Assembly: GCF_024494685.1 (NCBI RefSeq)
Contig: NZ_JANHDM010000006.1
Span: 62,001 to 126,000, forward strand
Direction: 5' to 3'
DNA length: 64,000 bases
DNA from: Halorubrum rubrum
Lineage (GTDB): Archaea > Halobacteriota > Halobacteria > Halobacteriales > Haloferacaceae
In this document: positions 9,224 to 18,125 of the stretch, in pieces
Layout of the letters: each line of letters begins with the position of its first letter
How positions within the stretch are numbered: the stretch's first letter is position 1
Program-made: the position numbers and the translations under genes
Notes under the pieces: model-generated
Told to the model about the DNA's origin: nothing
The model's database searches: none
Seen by the model: the letters and a program-made list of their open reading frames with translations, nothing else

Positions 9224-9721
9224 CTACAACAGGAAGCGGTCCTCGTGCTCGTCGATGTCGACGAAGTCGTCGACGGCGGCGACCAGCTCGTCGGCCGTGG
9301 AGCTGCCGAGCCCGATCGCCTCGACGCGGACGCCCTCGTGTCTGAGGTGTGAACAGAGCCGGGCGAAGTCGCCGTCGCCGGTACACAACACGACGGTGTC
9401 GACGTGGTTCGCGAGCGTCACGGCGTCGAGGCTCATCCCCACGTCCCAGTCGGCCTTCTTCGAGCCGTCGGCGAACGTCTTGATGTCCTTGATCTTCGTC
9501 TCGAAGCCGATGTCACGAAGCGCCTCGAAGAAGCTCTCCTCCTCCGGCGAGTCCGCGCGGATCACGTAGGCGATGGCCCGGACCAGCGATCGCTCGCGGA
9601 CCGCCTCCTCGAGCAGCGCCGAGTAGTCGATGTTCCGCGAGTAGCGGCTCTGTGCGGAGTGATAGAGGTTCTGTGAGTCGGCGAGGACGCCGACGCGCTG
9701 TGCGGGATGAGTGTCGACCAT
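9224..9721 (-). CDS. NYN-domain protein (LabA/DUF88-like, PIN-fold nuclease family)
   Basis: Start at MVDTHPAQ (9721); the frame stays open upstream but does not look coding there. 165 residues. It has the NYN/LabA pattern: VGVLADSQNLYHS with an early acidic residue, ADWDVGMSLDAV in the middle, and VVLCTGDGDFARLCSHL with the acidic GDGDF metal site. NYN domains are PIN-like ribonuclease folds. Target unknown. It is head-to-head with the GH68 gene that starts 145 nt away. Confidence 0.85.
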   Translation of the reverse strand: MVDTHPAQRVGVLADSQNLYHSAQSRYSRNIDYSALLEEAVRERSLVRAIAYVIRADSPEEESFFEALRDIGFETKIKDIKTFADGSKKADWDVGMSLDAVTLANHVDTVVLCTGDGDFARLCSHLRHEGVRVEAIGLGSSTADELVAAVDDFVDIDEHEDRFLL

Positions 9722-9865
9722 ACCGGACCGACCACCGGCTCCGGCTAGGGTCTTGGGATCCGTCGCGGACCCGCGACGGCGCGAGGGGTCGACCGCGTCG
9801 ACCCGGACGCACCCGTTTTCTACGGGTGTAGTAACCGTTTTTTGCCCCACCGTCGAAGGGCCGGT

Positions 9866-11155
9866 ATGACGAACGATCGTGACGGTCGATCCGCCTGGAC
9901 CCGCGAGGCGGCCGGCCGGATCGAGCGCACCGACGACGCCGTCGCGCCGATCATCTACCCGCCCGAGACCGACCGCTTCGACGGGTTCCACGTCTGGGAC
10001 ACCTGGCCGCTGCGGAACCGCGACGGGAGCCTCGCGGAGATAGACGGCCGCCGCGTCGTCTGCGCGCTCACGGCGACCGACGACCTGCTTCCCGGCAAGC
10101 GCCACGACGTGGCGTCGATCCACTACTTCACCTCGCCGGACGGCGAGACCTGGAGCCACGGCGGCCCCCTCTTCTCCGGCGGCGCGCTCGGCTCCCGACA
10201 GTGGGCCGGCTCGACGATGGTCGACGACGGCGAGGTCTACGCCTTCTACACCGCCGCGGGCGAGCGCGACGAGGCCGACCTCGCGTACACCCAGCGGATC
10301 GCGGGCGCGACCGGCGGACGGGTCCGCGTCGACGACGACGGCCTCCGGATCGACGGCAAGTGGGACCACGAGGTACTGTTGGAGCCCGACGGCGACCGCT
10401 ACGAACGCGAGGACCAGTCGCGCGGGATGACCTACACCTTCCGCGACCCGTGGTTCTTCGAGGATCCCGGAAGCGGCGAGACGTACCTCCTCTTCGAGGC
10501 GAACACGCCGGTACCGGAGGGGACGGATCCCTGCGAGGGCGACGCCGAGGCCGCGGCGTTCAACGGGAGCGTCGGGATCGCGCGCTCGCCGACCGGCGAC
10601 CCGACCGAGTGGGAGCTGGCACCGCCGCTCCTCGACGCGGTGTGCGTCAACCAGGAGCTGGAACGCCCGCACCTCGTCGTCCGCGACGGCACCTACTACC
10701 TGTTCGTCTCCAGCCACCAACACACGTTCGCGCCGGGGATCGTCGGCTACGACGCGCTGTACGGCTTCGTCGCCGACGACCTCCGCGGCGAGTACCGGCC
10801 GCTGAACGGCCACGGGATGGTCGCGACCAACCCCGCGAACGCGCCGTTCCAGTCGTACTCCTGGACCGCCTACGACCACGGCGAGGAGGTGCTCGTCGTC
10901 AGCTTCTTCAACTACTACGAGTACGTCGGCGAGAGCCTCGACGGGATCGCGGACCTCCCCGAGAGCGAGCAGCGCCGCCGGTTCGGCGGAACGCTCGCGC
11001 CGACGCTCCGGATCGGCTTAGCTGACGACCGGACCGAGCTGCTCGGGACCCTCGAACACGGCTCCCTGCCGCTCCCGTCGGAGGAGCTGTCCCCGGTCGA
11101 CCGCGGCGGTCGGCCGCGCGGAACCGGCCGGGACGGCGGCTCCTACCGGTCCTGA
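9866..11155 (+). CDS. Glycoside hydrolase family 68 fructan enzyme (levansucrase/inulosucrase/beta-fructosidase-like)
   Basis: Start at MTNDRDGR; 429 residues. The three GH68 catalytic landmarks are present in order: FHVWDTWPL near residue 43 (nucleophile Asp), TFRDPWFFED near residue 195 (transition-state Asp in RDP), and ELERPH near residue 270 (acid/base Glu). Family members split sucrose and either transfer the fructosyl group to a growing fructan or hydrolyse it. No Sec or Tat signal peptide or twin-arginine motif is visible, so the protein looks cytosolic, unlike typical levansucrases. The immediate neighbours are not sugar genes. Whether it is a transferase or hydrolase cannot be decided from motifs alone. 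Confidence 0.85.
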   Translation: MTNDRDGRSAWTREAAGRIERTDDAVAPIIYPPETDRFDGFHVWDTWPLRNRDGSLAEIDGRRVVCALTATDDLLPGKRHDVASIHYFTSPDGETWSHGGPLFSGGALGSRQWAGSTMVDDGEVYAFYTAAGERDEADLAYTQRIAGATGGRVRVDDDGLRIDGKWDHEVLLEPDGDRYEREDQSRGMTYTFRDPWFFEDPGSGETYLLFEANTPVPEGTDPCEGDAEAAAFNGSVGIARSPTGDPTEWELAPPLLDAVCVNQELERPHLVVRDGTYYLFVSSHQHTFAPGIVGYDALYGFVADDLRGEYRPLNGHGMVATNPANAPFQSYSWTAYDHGEEVLVVSFFNYYEYVGESLDGIADLPESEQRRRFGGTLAPTLRIGLADDRTELLGTLEHGSLPLPSEELSPVDRGGRPRGTGRDGGSYRS

Positions 11156-11934
11156 CGGACCACCTCCGGTAGCGACCCCAGGTCGATCCGCGTCGGCTCG
11201 GGCGGCTCCGCGGCCGGCTCGTCGACGACCGCCAGGTCGCCGCGCGGATCCGATCCCGTCGACGACTCCGCGGCCGATCCGGCTCCTCCCGCGGGCCCCG
11301 CGAGGACGACCACGCCCCCGCGAGCGAGCGGCGCGATCACCCCCGCCGCGACCGCCCGCGGGTCCGCGAACGTCGTCCGGACGACGACCCGCGTCCCGGC
11401 GTCGATCCCGCGGTCCGTCGCCACCGACTCCGCGGCGTCGAGCAGCCGGCGGTGCGAGACGTCCCCGTGCTCGCCGCGGATCACCGGGTCGCTCGGGGAG
11501 ACCGTCGTGGGCGGCGTGGCGGGGTTCTCGCTCCACAGCTCCTGCTCCCAGTGTGTCGTCTCGGCGCGCTCGGGCGAACCGCCGAAGACCGCGAGGTTCG
11601 TCCCCGGCTTCGGGTCGAGCGACCGCTCGCGGCCGACGGGGACCACCGCGACCCGATCGCCCGCCGCGACGCCCGCGGCCGGGTCGAACCGGACCGCCGC
11701 GCCGAGCCCCGCCGCGCCGAGGAACGCGAGCGCGGCGTGGAACCCCGGCGTCGGGTCGACGGCGACCGTCGACCCCTCCCGCGCGCCGAGGTACCGAAGC
11801 ACGTTCGCGGCCTTGTACGCGTTGGTGATCAGGTCGTGGGCGGTCCGCTCGCGATCGTCCGGGGTGACGAGCGCGGGATCGCGGCTCCGTCGGTCGCGCG
11901 CGAGCAGGTCGCCGACGACCTCGGTTCCGGCCAC
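11143..11934 (-). CDS. AMP-ligase-like (acyl-CoA synthetase N-domain-like) protein
   Basis: 263 residues. The start resembles the N-terminal lobe of acyl-CoA/acetyl-CoA synthetases (DLLARDRRSRDPALVTPD, then ANVLRYLGAREGSTVAV, AALAFLGAAGLGAAV). I cannot find the phosphate-binding loop (Ser/Thr/Gly-rich, TSGTTGxPK type) or the C-terminal A8 region with its catalytic Lys. It therefore looks like a stand-alone degenerate domain without ligase activity. It ends by overlapping the convergent GH68 gene by 13 bases. It starts 4 bases below the stop of the cupin gene on the same strand, so the two are probably co-transcribed. Confidence 0.6.
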   Translation of the reverse strand: MAGTEVVGDLLARDRRSRDPALVTPDDRERTAHDLITNAYKAANVLRYLGAREGSTVAVDPTPGFHAALAFLGAAGLGAAVRFDPAAGVAAGDRVAVVPVGRERSLDPKPGTNLAVFGGSPERAETTHWEQELWSENPATPPTTVSPSDPVIRGEHGDVSHRRLLDAAESVATDRGIDAGTRVVVRTTFADPRAVAAGVIAPLARGGVVVLAGPAGGAGSAAESSTGSDPRGDLAVVDEPAAEPPEPTRIDLGSLPEVVRQDR

Positions 11935-11938
11935 CGCC

Positions 11939-12259
11939 TCAGGGCGCGCCCGCGACGACCATCCGGGAGCCGTCCGCCTCGAAGGAGAGCGCGCGGCTCG
12001 ACTCGGGGTCGACGCGGACCGCGTCGCCGGCCGCGAGCGCGATCGACTCGCCGTCGACGTCCATCGTCGCCTCGCCCTTGAGGAGGACGTACACCTCCTC
12101 CTGGCCGTCCTCGCCGTGGTCGTGTTCCATCCCCTCCCAGTCGGCGTCGCCCTCGACGACCGTGACGCCGAGCTCCGCGCAGTCGAGCGCCTCGCGCAGG
12201 AAGTACATGCCGGGCGCTTTCGATTCGACGTCGGCGTACGTGGCTTCGTCGTAGCCCAT
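11939..12259 (-). CDS. Cupin-domain protein
   Basis: 106 residues forming a single cupin barrel. Motif 1 is around EHDHGEDGQEEVYVLLKGEATM (HDHG, the Glu, and the Gly-Glu turn). Motif 2 is the SIALAAGDAVRVDPESSRAL segment, which lacks the usual metal His. Such small cupins bind metals or small ligands; the reaction is unknown. It lies just upstream of the AMP-ligase-like gene in one transcription unit. Confidence 0.8.
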   Translation of the reverse strand: MGYDEATYADVESKAPGMYFLREALDCAELGVTVVEGDADWEGMEHDHGEDGQEEVYVLLKGEATMDVDGESIALAAGDAVRVDPESSRALSFEADGSRMVVAGAP

Positions 12260-12314
12260 ACCGTCGCTTGGGCCGGACGCCCGAAAAGGCTACCTGCGGA
12301 TCCGGTTCTCTCGG

Positions 12315-13484
12315 TCAGAACGTGCTCTTCAGCTTCTCGAAGAAGCCGCCGCCGACGTCGATGTCCTCGCCGCCGGCCTCCGCGAACGCCTCCAGCGCCT
12401 CGCGCTGCTCCTCGTTGAGCGACTCGGGGACGACGACGGCGACCTGGACGTACAGATCGCCGCGGCCGCGCCGCCGGAGGTGGGGCATTCCCTTCCCCTT
12501 CAGCCTGAACGTCTCGCCGCTCTGGGTGCCCGCGGGCACGTCCATCTCGACGGTACCGTCGACGGTCTCCACGTCGATCGTGTCGCCGAAGACCGCCTGC
12601 GGGAACGAGACGGCCTCGTTGACGCGGAGGTCGTCGCCGTCGCGCTCGTAGCGGTCGCCCACGTCGACGTCGACCTCGATCAGTAGGTCGCCGTTCGGGC
12701 CGCCGTTCTCGCCGGGCGCGCCCTCCCGCTCCATCCGGAGGCTCTGTCCGGACTGGATCCCCGCCGGCACCTCGACGGTGAGCGTGGCCTCCTCGCGAAC
12801 GATCCCGTCGCCGTCGCAGTCCGGGCAGTCCTCGCTGTACACCTCGCCCGTGCCTTCACACTGCGGGCAGGTGGAGGTCTGCTGGACGCGTCCGAGCGGC
12901 GTCTGCTGGACCTGTCGAACCTGCCCCTGTCCGTTACACTGCGGACAGGTGCTCACGTCGGCGTCGGGCGGGTGGCCGTCCCCGCCGCAGGTGTCACACC
13001 GGGTGGGCCGCGTGATCGTGAACTGCTTTTCGGTCCCCTCGAACGCCTCCTCGAGGTCGATCGTGAGCCCCGTCCGGAGGTCCTTGCCCTGTCGCGGGCG
13101 GTCGTCGCGTCGGCCGCCGCCGCGCCCGCCCGGACCGCCGCCGCCGAAGAACTGGTTGAATATGTCCTCGAAGCCGCCGGCACCGCCCGCGCCGCCGAAG
13201 GGGCCGCCAGCACCGCCGCGGCCGCCCGGACCGCCGCCGCCGGTCGCGCCGCGCTTGTCGGCCTCGGTGAACCGCTCGTGGCCGAGCTGGTCGTACTGGC
13301 GACGCGTCTCCTCGTCCGTGAGCACCTCCTTCGCCTTCTGTATCTTCTTGAACCGCTCCTCGGCGTCGTCGTCGTCGCTGACGTCGGGGTGGTGTTTCGC
13401 GGCCTTCTTCCGGTACGCCTTCTTGATCTCGTCCTCGCTGGCGTCCCGGGAGACACCCAAGACGTCGTAGAAGTCCTCGCTCAT
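12315..13484 (-). CDS. dnaJ: Chaperone DnaJ (Hsp40)
   Basis: 389 residues with full type I architecture. The J domain (about 1-70) contains HHPDVSDD, with the HPD tripeptide that stimulates DnaK. A Gly/Phe-rich linker covers about 78-125. The zinc domain has four CxxCxGxG-type repeats ([32 protein letters not shown]). A C-terminal substrate-binding domain follows. It acts with DnaK and GrpE in protein folding. It follows dnaK on the same strand with a gap of about 115 nt. A TTAA-containing element near 13519-13525 may give it its own promoter. Confidence 0.97.
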   Translation of the reverse strand: MSEDFYDVLGVSRDASEDEIKKAYRKKAAKHHPDVSDDDDAEERFKKIQKAKEVLTDEETRRQYDQLGHERFTEADKRGATGGGGPGGRGGAGGPFGGAGGAGGFEDIFNQFFGGGGPGGRGGGRRDDRPRQGKDLRTGLTIDLEEAFEGTEKQFTITRPTRCDTCGGDGHPPDADVSTCPQCNGQGQVRQVQQTPLGRVQQTSTCPQCEGTGEVYSEDCPDCDGDGIVREEATLTVEVPAGIQSGQSLRMEREGAPGENGGPNGDLLIEVDVDVGDRYERDGDDLRVNEAVSFPQAVFGDTIDVETVDGTVEMDVPAGTQSGETFRLKGKGMPHLRRRGRGDLYVQVAVVVPESLNEEQREALEAFAEAGGEDIDVGGGFFEKLKSTF

Positions 13485-13600
13485 GCGTTGCGTTGGTGGT
13501 GTGGTCGTGGTTCCGTCGTGTTAAGCGGCGCGGCCGACCGCGATGACGCGGCCGATGCGATGTGGCCGTTCACGGCGCGGTCGATCGCGGCGCTCGGCGA

Positions 13601-15538
13601 CTACGCGTCGTTCTCGTCGTCGTTCTCGTCGACGTCCTCGAAGTCGGCGTCGACGTACTCCTCGTCGTCGCCGTCGCCGTCGGCACCGCCGGGACCCGCG
13701 CCGGCCGCGCCGCCGGGCCCGGCTCCGCCCATGCCACCCATGCCGCCGGGACCCGCGCCGCCCGCGCCGCCGGGACCGGCCTGTGCGGCCTGCTGTTGCT
13801 GGTACATCTGCTTGCCGATCTCCTGGAGCTGCTCCGAGAGCGCCTCGGTGACCTCCTCGATCTCCTCGGTCTCGGCGTCGTCGTCCTCGAGCGTCTCCTC
13901 CACGTCCTCGATCGCCGACTCGATGTCGGTGACCAGGTCATCGTCGACGTTCTCCTCGTTCTCCTCGAGGAGGGTCTCCGCGCGCTGGATCGCCGTCTCG
14001 GCCTCGTTGCGCGCCTCGATGCGCTCGCGGCGGGCCTCGTCCTCCTCGGCGTGCTTCTCGGCCTCCTCTTGCATCTCCTCGATCTCCTCGTCGGAGAGGC
14101 CGACGCCGCCCTCGATGGTGATCGACTCGGCGTTACCCGAGCCCTGGTCCTCGGCCTCGACGTTGACGATGCCGTTCTCGTCGATGTTGAACGAGACCTC
14201 GATCTGCGGGGTCCCCGCCGGAGCCGGCGGGATACCCGACAGCTGGAACGCGCCGAGCAGCTCGTTCTCCTCGGCGATCTCGCGTTCGCCCTGGAAGACG
14301 CGGACGTTGACGGAGGTCTGGTTGTCCGCGGCGGTCGTGAACACCTTCGACTCCTCCGTCGGAATGGTGGTGTTCTTCTCGATGAGCCGCTCGAAGAGGC
14401 CACCTTTCACCTCGATCCCGAGCGAGAGCGGGGTCACGTCCAGCAGGACGATGTCGTCGACGTCGCCGGAGAGCACGCCGCCCTGGACCGCCGCGCCGAG
14501 CGCGACCGCCTCGTCGGGGTTGACGTTCTTCTTCGGCTCCTGACCGACGAGCTCCTCGACCTTCTCCTGGACCTGCGGCATCCGGGTGGAGCCGCCGACG
14601 AGGATGACCTCGTCGATGTCGCCCTTCTCGTAGCCGGCGTCGGCGAGCGCCTGCTCGGTCGGCTCGACCGTGCGGTCGAGCAGGTCGGTGGTGAGGCTCT
14701 CGAAGGTCGCCCGCGTGATCGACTGTTCGAGGTGGACCGGGCCGCTGTCGGTCGCGGTGATGAACGGGAGGTTGACGGTCGTCTCCTTCTTGTTCGACAG
14801 CTCGATCTTCGCCTCCTCGGCGGCGTCCTTCAGCCGCTGGAGCGCCTGCCGGTCCTCCCGGAGGTCGATGCCGTGGTCGTTCTCGAACTCCTCGGCGATG
14901 TGGTCGATGAGCGCCTCGTCCCAGTCGTCGCCGCCGAGGTCGTTGTCGCCGTTCGTGGCGACGACCTCGTAGACGCCGCCGCCCAGGTCGAGGACGCTCA
15001 CGTCGAAGGTGCCGCCCCCGAGGTCGTACACGAGAACCGTCTGGTCGGACTCGTCGTCGAGGCCGTACGCCATGGAGGCCGCGGTCGGCTCGTTGACGAT
15101 TCGCTCGACGTCGAAGCCGGCGATCTCGCCGGCGTCCTTCGTCGCCTGCCGCTGCTTGTCGTTGAAGTACGCGGGGACCGTGATCACGGCCTTCTCGACG
15201 TCGTCGCCGAGGTACTCCTCCGCGTCGCGTTTGATCTTCTGGAGGATCATCGCCGAGATCTGCTCGGGACTGTACTCGTCGTCCCCGATCTCGACGGTGT
15301 AGCCGTCCTCGCCCATGTGGCGTTTGATCGACTGGATCGTCCGGTCGGGGTTCTGGACGGCCTGGTTCTTCGCCGGTTTCCCGACGAGCCGCTCGCCGTC
15401 GTCCGAGAAGGCGACGACCGACGGCGTCGTCCGGTCGCCCTCCGCGTTCGAGATGATCTCGGGCTCGTCGCCCTCCATCACCGCGAACGCGGAGTTGGTG
15501 GTACCGAGGTCGATACCGAGGATCTTGTTGGTCGCCAT
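13601..15538 (-). CDS. dnaK: Chaperone DnaK (Hsp70)
   Basis: Start at [16 protein letters not shown] (15538); a longer in-frame start is not supported because the TATA-like box falls between the two. 645 residues. The ATPase domain carries [28 protein letters not shown] and [10 protein letters not shown]. The substrate-binding domain is followed by a Gly/Ala/Met-rich tail (repeats of GGxGPGG) and a very acidic end (DEDFED-like), not the eukaryotic EEVD. Hsp70 was probably acquired by haloarchaea from bacteria (established knowledge). It is paired with dnaJ downstream. Confidence 0.97.
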   Translation of the reverse strand: MATNKILGIDLGTTNSAFAVMEGDEPEIISNAEGDRTTPSVVAFSDDGERLVGKPAKNQAVQNPDRTIQSIKRHMGEDGYTVEIGDDEYSPEQISAMILQKIKRDAEEYLGDDVEKAVITVPAYFNDKQRQATKDAGEIAGFDVERIVNEPTAASMAYGLDDESDQTVLVYDLGGGTFDVSVLDLGGGVYEVVATNGDNDLGGDDWDEALIDHIAEEFENDHGIDLREDRQALQRLKDAAEEAKIELSNKKETTVNLPFITATDSGPVHLEQSITRATFESLTTDLLDRTVEPTEQALADAGYEKGDIDEVILVGGSTRMPQVQEKVEELVGQEPKKNVNPDEAVALGAAVQGGVLSGDVDDIVLLDVTPLSLGIEVKGGLFERLIEKNTTIPTEESKVFTTAADNQTSVNVRVFQGEREIAEENELLGAFQLSGIPPAPAGTPQIEVSFNIDENGIVNVEAEDQGSGNAESITIEGGVGLSDEEIEEMQEEAEKHAEEDEARRERIEARNEAETAIQRAETLLEENEENVDDDLVTDIESAIEDVEETLEDDDAETEEIEEVTEALSEQLQEIGKQMYQQQQAAQAGPGGAGGAGPGGMGGMGGAGPGGAAGAGPGGADGDGDDEEYVDADFEDVDENDDENDA

Positions 15539-15564
15539 CTTGCACGTGAATACCGGCTTGTGTC

Positions 15565-15575
15565 GGTTAAAGGTT
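15565..15575 (-). promoter_or_regulatory. TATA-like box for dnaK
   Basis: CCTTTAA on the minus strand lies about 27-36 nt before the ATG at 15538, in the position expected for a (heat-inducible) haloarchaeal promoter. Confidence 0.45.
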
Positions 15576-15742
15576 ACTAGACGGTCCGGCACGCGAGTCG
15601 AATCGATCCCGATTACGTCTTGCGGTTTCCGCGATCGTGGTAGCCACTCACATCGGTGTCTTTATACTGACCCGCAAGCCCAGCCGCCCGACGCCGAGAG
15701 GGGTCCGCCGTCCGCCCGACGCCGCGGCGGGAGTCGGTCGGC

Positions 15743-16387
15743 TCAGAGTCCGGAGACGAGGTCCTCGAGCACCGTCGCCGGGTCGTCCGCCTTGGCGACG
15801 CCGGACGCGAGGAGGACGCCCGACGCGCCCAGCTCGCCCGCGGCCTCGACGTCGTCCCCGGTGGAGACGCCGGCCCCGCAGAACACGTCGACGTCGGGAT
15901 CGACCGCCTCGGCGGCCGCGACCGCGTCCTCGACGATGCCGGGATCGGCCGTCGCGACGGAAACGTCGCCGCCGATGAGCTCGGGCGGCTCGACGGCGAC
16001 CGCGTCGGGGGAGAGCGCCGCGGCCGCGCCGACCTGCGCCGGGTTGTTCGCGCAGACGACCGTCTCCAGGTCGGCCCGCTCGGCCGCCCCGACCGAGCCG
16101 TCGACGTCGGCGAGCTTCAGCCGGTTCTCCGAGTGGTTGATGAGCGTCCCTTCGGCCCCGTTGTCGGCGACCGCCTCCGCCAGCGTCGATCCGGTGTGGG
16201 AGCCGTGCGCGTTCGGCGAGACGTGCTGGCCCCACGTCTCGACGCCCGTCTCCGCGACGCGGGCCAGGTCGGCCGCCTGCGGGGCGACGCCGATCCGCGC
16301 GCCGGAGGCCTCGGCGACGTCGCGGGCGGCGGTCGCGACCTCGATCGGATCACAGGGATACGCCTTGAGGTTCACCAGGATGAACAT
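15743..16387 (-). CDS. tpiA: Triosephosphate isomerase (archaeal short type)
   Basis: Start at [11 protein letters not shown] (16387); the frame remains open upstream but the TATA-like box at 16411-16420 fits this ATG. 214 residues, the compact archaeal form. The active-site Lys is in VNLKAYP, His in LINHSENR, and Glu in AVEPPELIG. The C-terminal phosphate loop is [10 protein letters not shown]. It interconverts dihydroxyacetone phosphate and glyceraldehyde 3-phosphate. Confidence 0.95.
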   Translation of the reverse strand: MFILVNLKAYPCDPIEVATAARDVAEASGARIGVAPQAADLARVAETGVETWGQHVSPNAHGSHTGSTLAEAVADNGAEGTLINHSENRLKLADVDGSVGAAERADLETVVCANNPAQVGAAAALSPDAVAVEPPELIGGDVSVATADPGIVEDAVAAAEAVDPDVDVFCGAGVSTGDDVEAAGELGASGVLLASGVAKADDPATVLEDLVSGL

Positions 16388-16410
16388 ACCCGGCGTAGCG
16401 GACGGGGCCG

Positions 16411-16420
16411 CAAATACCTT
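16411..16420 (-). promoter_or_regulatory. TATA-like box for tpiA
   Basis: AAGGTATTTG on the minus strand, 24-33 nt before the ATG at 16387. Confidence 0.45.
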
Positions 16421-16537
16421 CGTGGTCGGGTCGTCCGTAGCCACGCGCCTTCCGGAACGTGGATCTCCCGGAGCAACACTCTTAACCCGCGGGGGATACC
16501 GACACACGAACCCGCGTTCCGACGGGTCGACTATCGC

Positions 16538-17329
16538 ATGTCGCTCATCGAGATCATCTCAGGGGTGGAGGCCCGCGAGGCCACGCTGACGGTGTTCGAT
16601 CCGGACCCGAGCGTCGCCGAGTCGCTGGCGGAGCACTTCGCCGACCGAAACCTCCGCGTGGTCGCCGAGGACCCGACCGAGGGGCCGACCGGCTACGCCG
16701 TGCTCGCTCGCGACGGCGAGTTCGTCACCGCGACCGCGATCGACGACCTCCTTCCCGACCGTGCCGACGACGGCGACGATACCGCCGGTGCCGTCGCCGA
16801 CGCCGAGGGAGCGGCCGGAGAGGGCGAAGCGGCCGCTCCCCGTCGAGTCGGCCAGCCTATCCTCGATCACCTCGACGAGACGCTCTTCACCTCCTACTCG
16901 CGTGCGGACATGGTCGCGGCCTCCCGCGAGATAGAGGACCGGGCCTGGCGCGTCGGCGACGGCGAGCTCCACGCGGGGTTTCAGACGCTCGACGTCCTCT
17001 CCGGCGAGTCGAACACCTACGATCGGCTCGGCGAGAAGGAGCGGCTCGACGTTCACGCGTACGCGGCCGCCGAGGGCGACGCGCCGAACACCGAGCAGTA
17101 CGAGGTACACATCGGTCGCACCGCGGAGATCCGGGAGACGTGGTTCGTCGCCTACGACGGCGGCGGCTTCGACGGCGCGAAGTGCGTGCTGCTCGCCGAG
17201 GAACGCGAACCCGGCCGGTTTTACGGCTTCTGGAGTTACGACCCCGACACCGTCGACCGGGTCATCGACTACCTGACCGATCGATACTGGGAGTCGGAGC
17301 ACCCCGGCGAGGGCGACGCGACGGTATGA
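16538..17329 (+). CDS. DICT sensory-domain protein
   Basis: Start at [20 protein letters not shown] (16538); 263 residues. The C-terminal two thirds match the DICT layout as I recall it: [20 protein letters not shown], then [30 protein letters not shown] and [21 protein letters not shown] is a predicted ligand-sensing module seen with diguanylate cyclases and two-component systems. In haloarchaea it often stands alone, as here. No HTH or output domain is visible. Signal and partner unknown. It is convergent with the MBF1 gene. Confidence 0.75.
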   Translation: MSLIEIISGVEAREATLTVFDPDPSVAESLAEHFADRNLRVVAEDPTEGPTGYAVLARDGEFVTATAIDDLLPDRADDGDDTAGAVADAEGAAGEGEAAAPRRVGQPILDHLDETLFTSYSRADMVAASREIEDRAWRVGDGELHAGFQTLDVLSGESNTYDRLGEKERLDVHAYAAAEGDAPNTEQYEVHIGRTAEIRETWFVAYDGGGFDGAKCVLLAEEREPGRFYGFWSYDPDTVDRVIDYLTDRYWESEHPGEGDATV

Positions 17330-17410
17330 CGGACGCGAGGTCCCGTCTCGACCGTGCGGGGGTGTGGCTGTCGAGCGCGACCCTCGTCGCGACGGCCGGA
17401 AGTCTCGGAT

Positions 17411-17929
17411 TCACTCCTTCCGTTTGACCACGTCGCCGAGCGTCATCGTGCCCGCGTCGTTCGACTCCCAGTCGGCGTCGACGTCCTCGCCCTCGACGAG
17501 CGAGACGTCGAGCGCGCGCTCGAGCTTCCGCTGGATCTCGTCGGTGGGGAGAGTGTCGCCGCGCTCGAGCTTCCGGATCAGGCTCGCCTTCTCGTTGAGG
17601 TCGTCGGCCAGCTCCTCCTGGCTCAACCCCTTCGACTCCCGAGCGTTGCGGATCCGGTCGTCGTAGTCGGTGGCGATCTCCTCCATGTCGTCGAACATGT
17701 CGCGGCGACGCCGCGATCCGCCGGAGCCGCCGGAGCCGCTCGAGGAGGACGACGAGGGGGTCCCCGAGCTGGAGCTCGTCGAGTACTTGCTCCCCGCCGA
17801 GCTGCTCTGCTCCTCCCGGACTTCCGTGCCGAAGTCCGTACAGGAGCTACACAGCTCCAACTCGGCGCCTTCGACCTTCGTCGTCGTCAGGGAGGCCTGC
17901 TCGGCGCCACACATTTCACACTGGGGCAT
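17411..17929 (-). CDS. Archaeal multiprotein-bridging factor (aMBF1)
   Basis: 172 residues. The N-terminal zinc ribbon MPQCEMCGAEQ with a second CSSC pair near residue 33 is followed by a Ser/Gly-rich linker (about 45-72). The HTH_3/Cro domain follows (IRNARESKGLSQEELADDL, then SLIRKLERGDTLP). This is the archaeal MBF1 architecture. In eukaryotes the homologue bridges activators and TBP; in archaea a link to translation or ribosomes has been proposed. It has a clear TATA-like box. Confidence 0.92.
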   Translation of the reverse strand: MPQCEMCGAEQASLTTTKVEGAELELCSSCTDFGTEVREEQSSSAGSKYSTSSSSGTPSSSSSSGSGGSGGSRRRRDMFDDMEEIATDYDDRIRNARESKGLSQEELADDLNEKASLIRKLERGDTLPTDEIQRKLERALDVSLVEGEDVDADWESNDAGTMTLGDVVKRKE

Positions 17930-17950
17930 ACGCGACGGTAACGCAGCCGG

Positions 17951-17960
17951 TCGTATAAAG
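17951..17960 (-). promoter_or_regulatory. TATA-like box for aMBF1
   Basis: CTTTATACGA on the minus strand, 22-31 nt before the ATG at 17929. Confidence 0.5.
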
Positions 17961-17977
17961 GGTGCGCCGCGGCTGGC

Positions 17978-18040
17978 GGTGCGAGGGACGAACGGAGTGA
18001 GCCCCTCGATACGCGAGCGGCGAAGCCGCGAGCAGGGAGC
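17978..18040. repeat. Short dispersed GC-rich repeat, related to the serS-flanking repeats
   Basis: This stretch shares word order with the longer repeat right of serS (about 57262-57318): a GCGAGG block, a GAACG(G/A)AGTGAGC block, CCTCG(A/G)T, then a GCGAGCGG-GAA-CCGCGAGCAG palindromic core. It lies in the gap between the divergent aMBF1 and aldo/keto reductase genes and codes for nothing plausible. Confidence 0.45.
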
Positions 18041-18095
18041 CGCGGGGCGGCCGCCGGGGATCGATACCGGGGTCGACGTTCGAAGTCGCCACGGG

Positions 18096-18102
18096 ACTTA
18101 TG
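18096..18102 (+). promoter_or_regulatory. TATA-like box for the aldo/keto reductase
   Basis: ACTTATG ends 24 nt before the ATG at 18126. Confidence 0.4.
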
Positions 18103-18125
18103 TCGTGGGCGAGGGGACCGGACGT

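Noticed and set aside
13562-15580. Very long open frame on the plus strand opposite dnaK
   Set aside because: It is a mirror of the highly GC-biased dnaK codons; the translated product is a low-complexity Asp/Leu/Val/Arg sequence.
17326-17427. 33-codon frame starting in the DICT stop codon ([12 protein letters not shown]...)
   Set aside because: It is coupled by ATGA but its end overlaps the aMBF1 3' end on the other strand, and it has no recognisable domain. Too little to call a gene.
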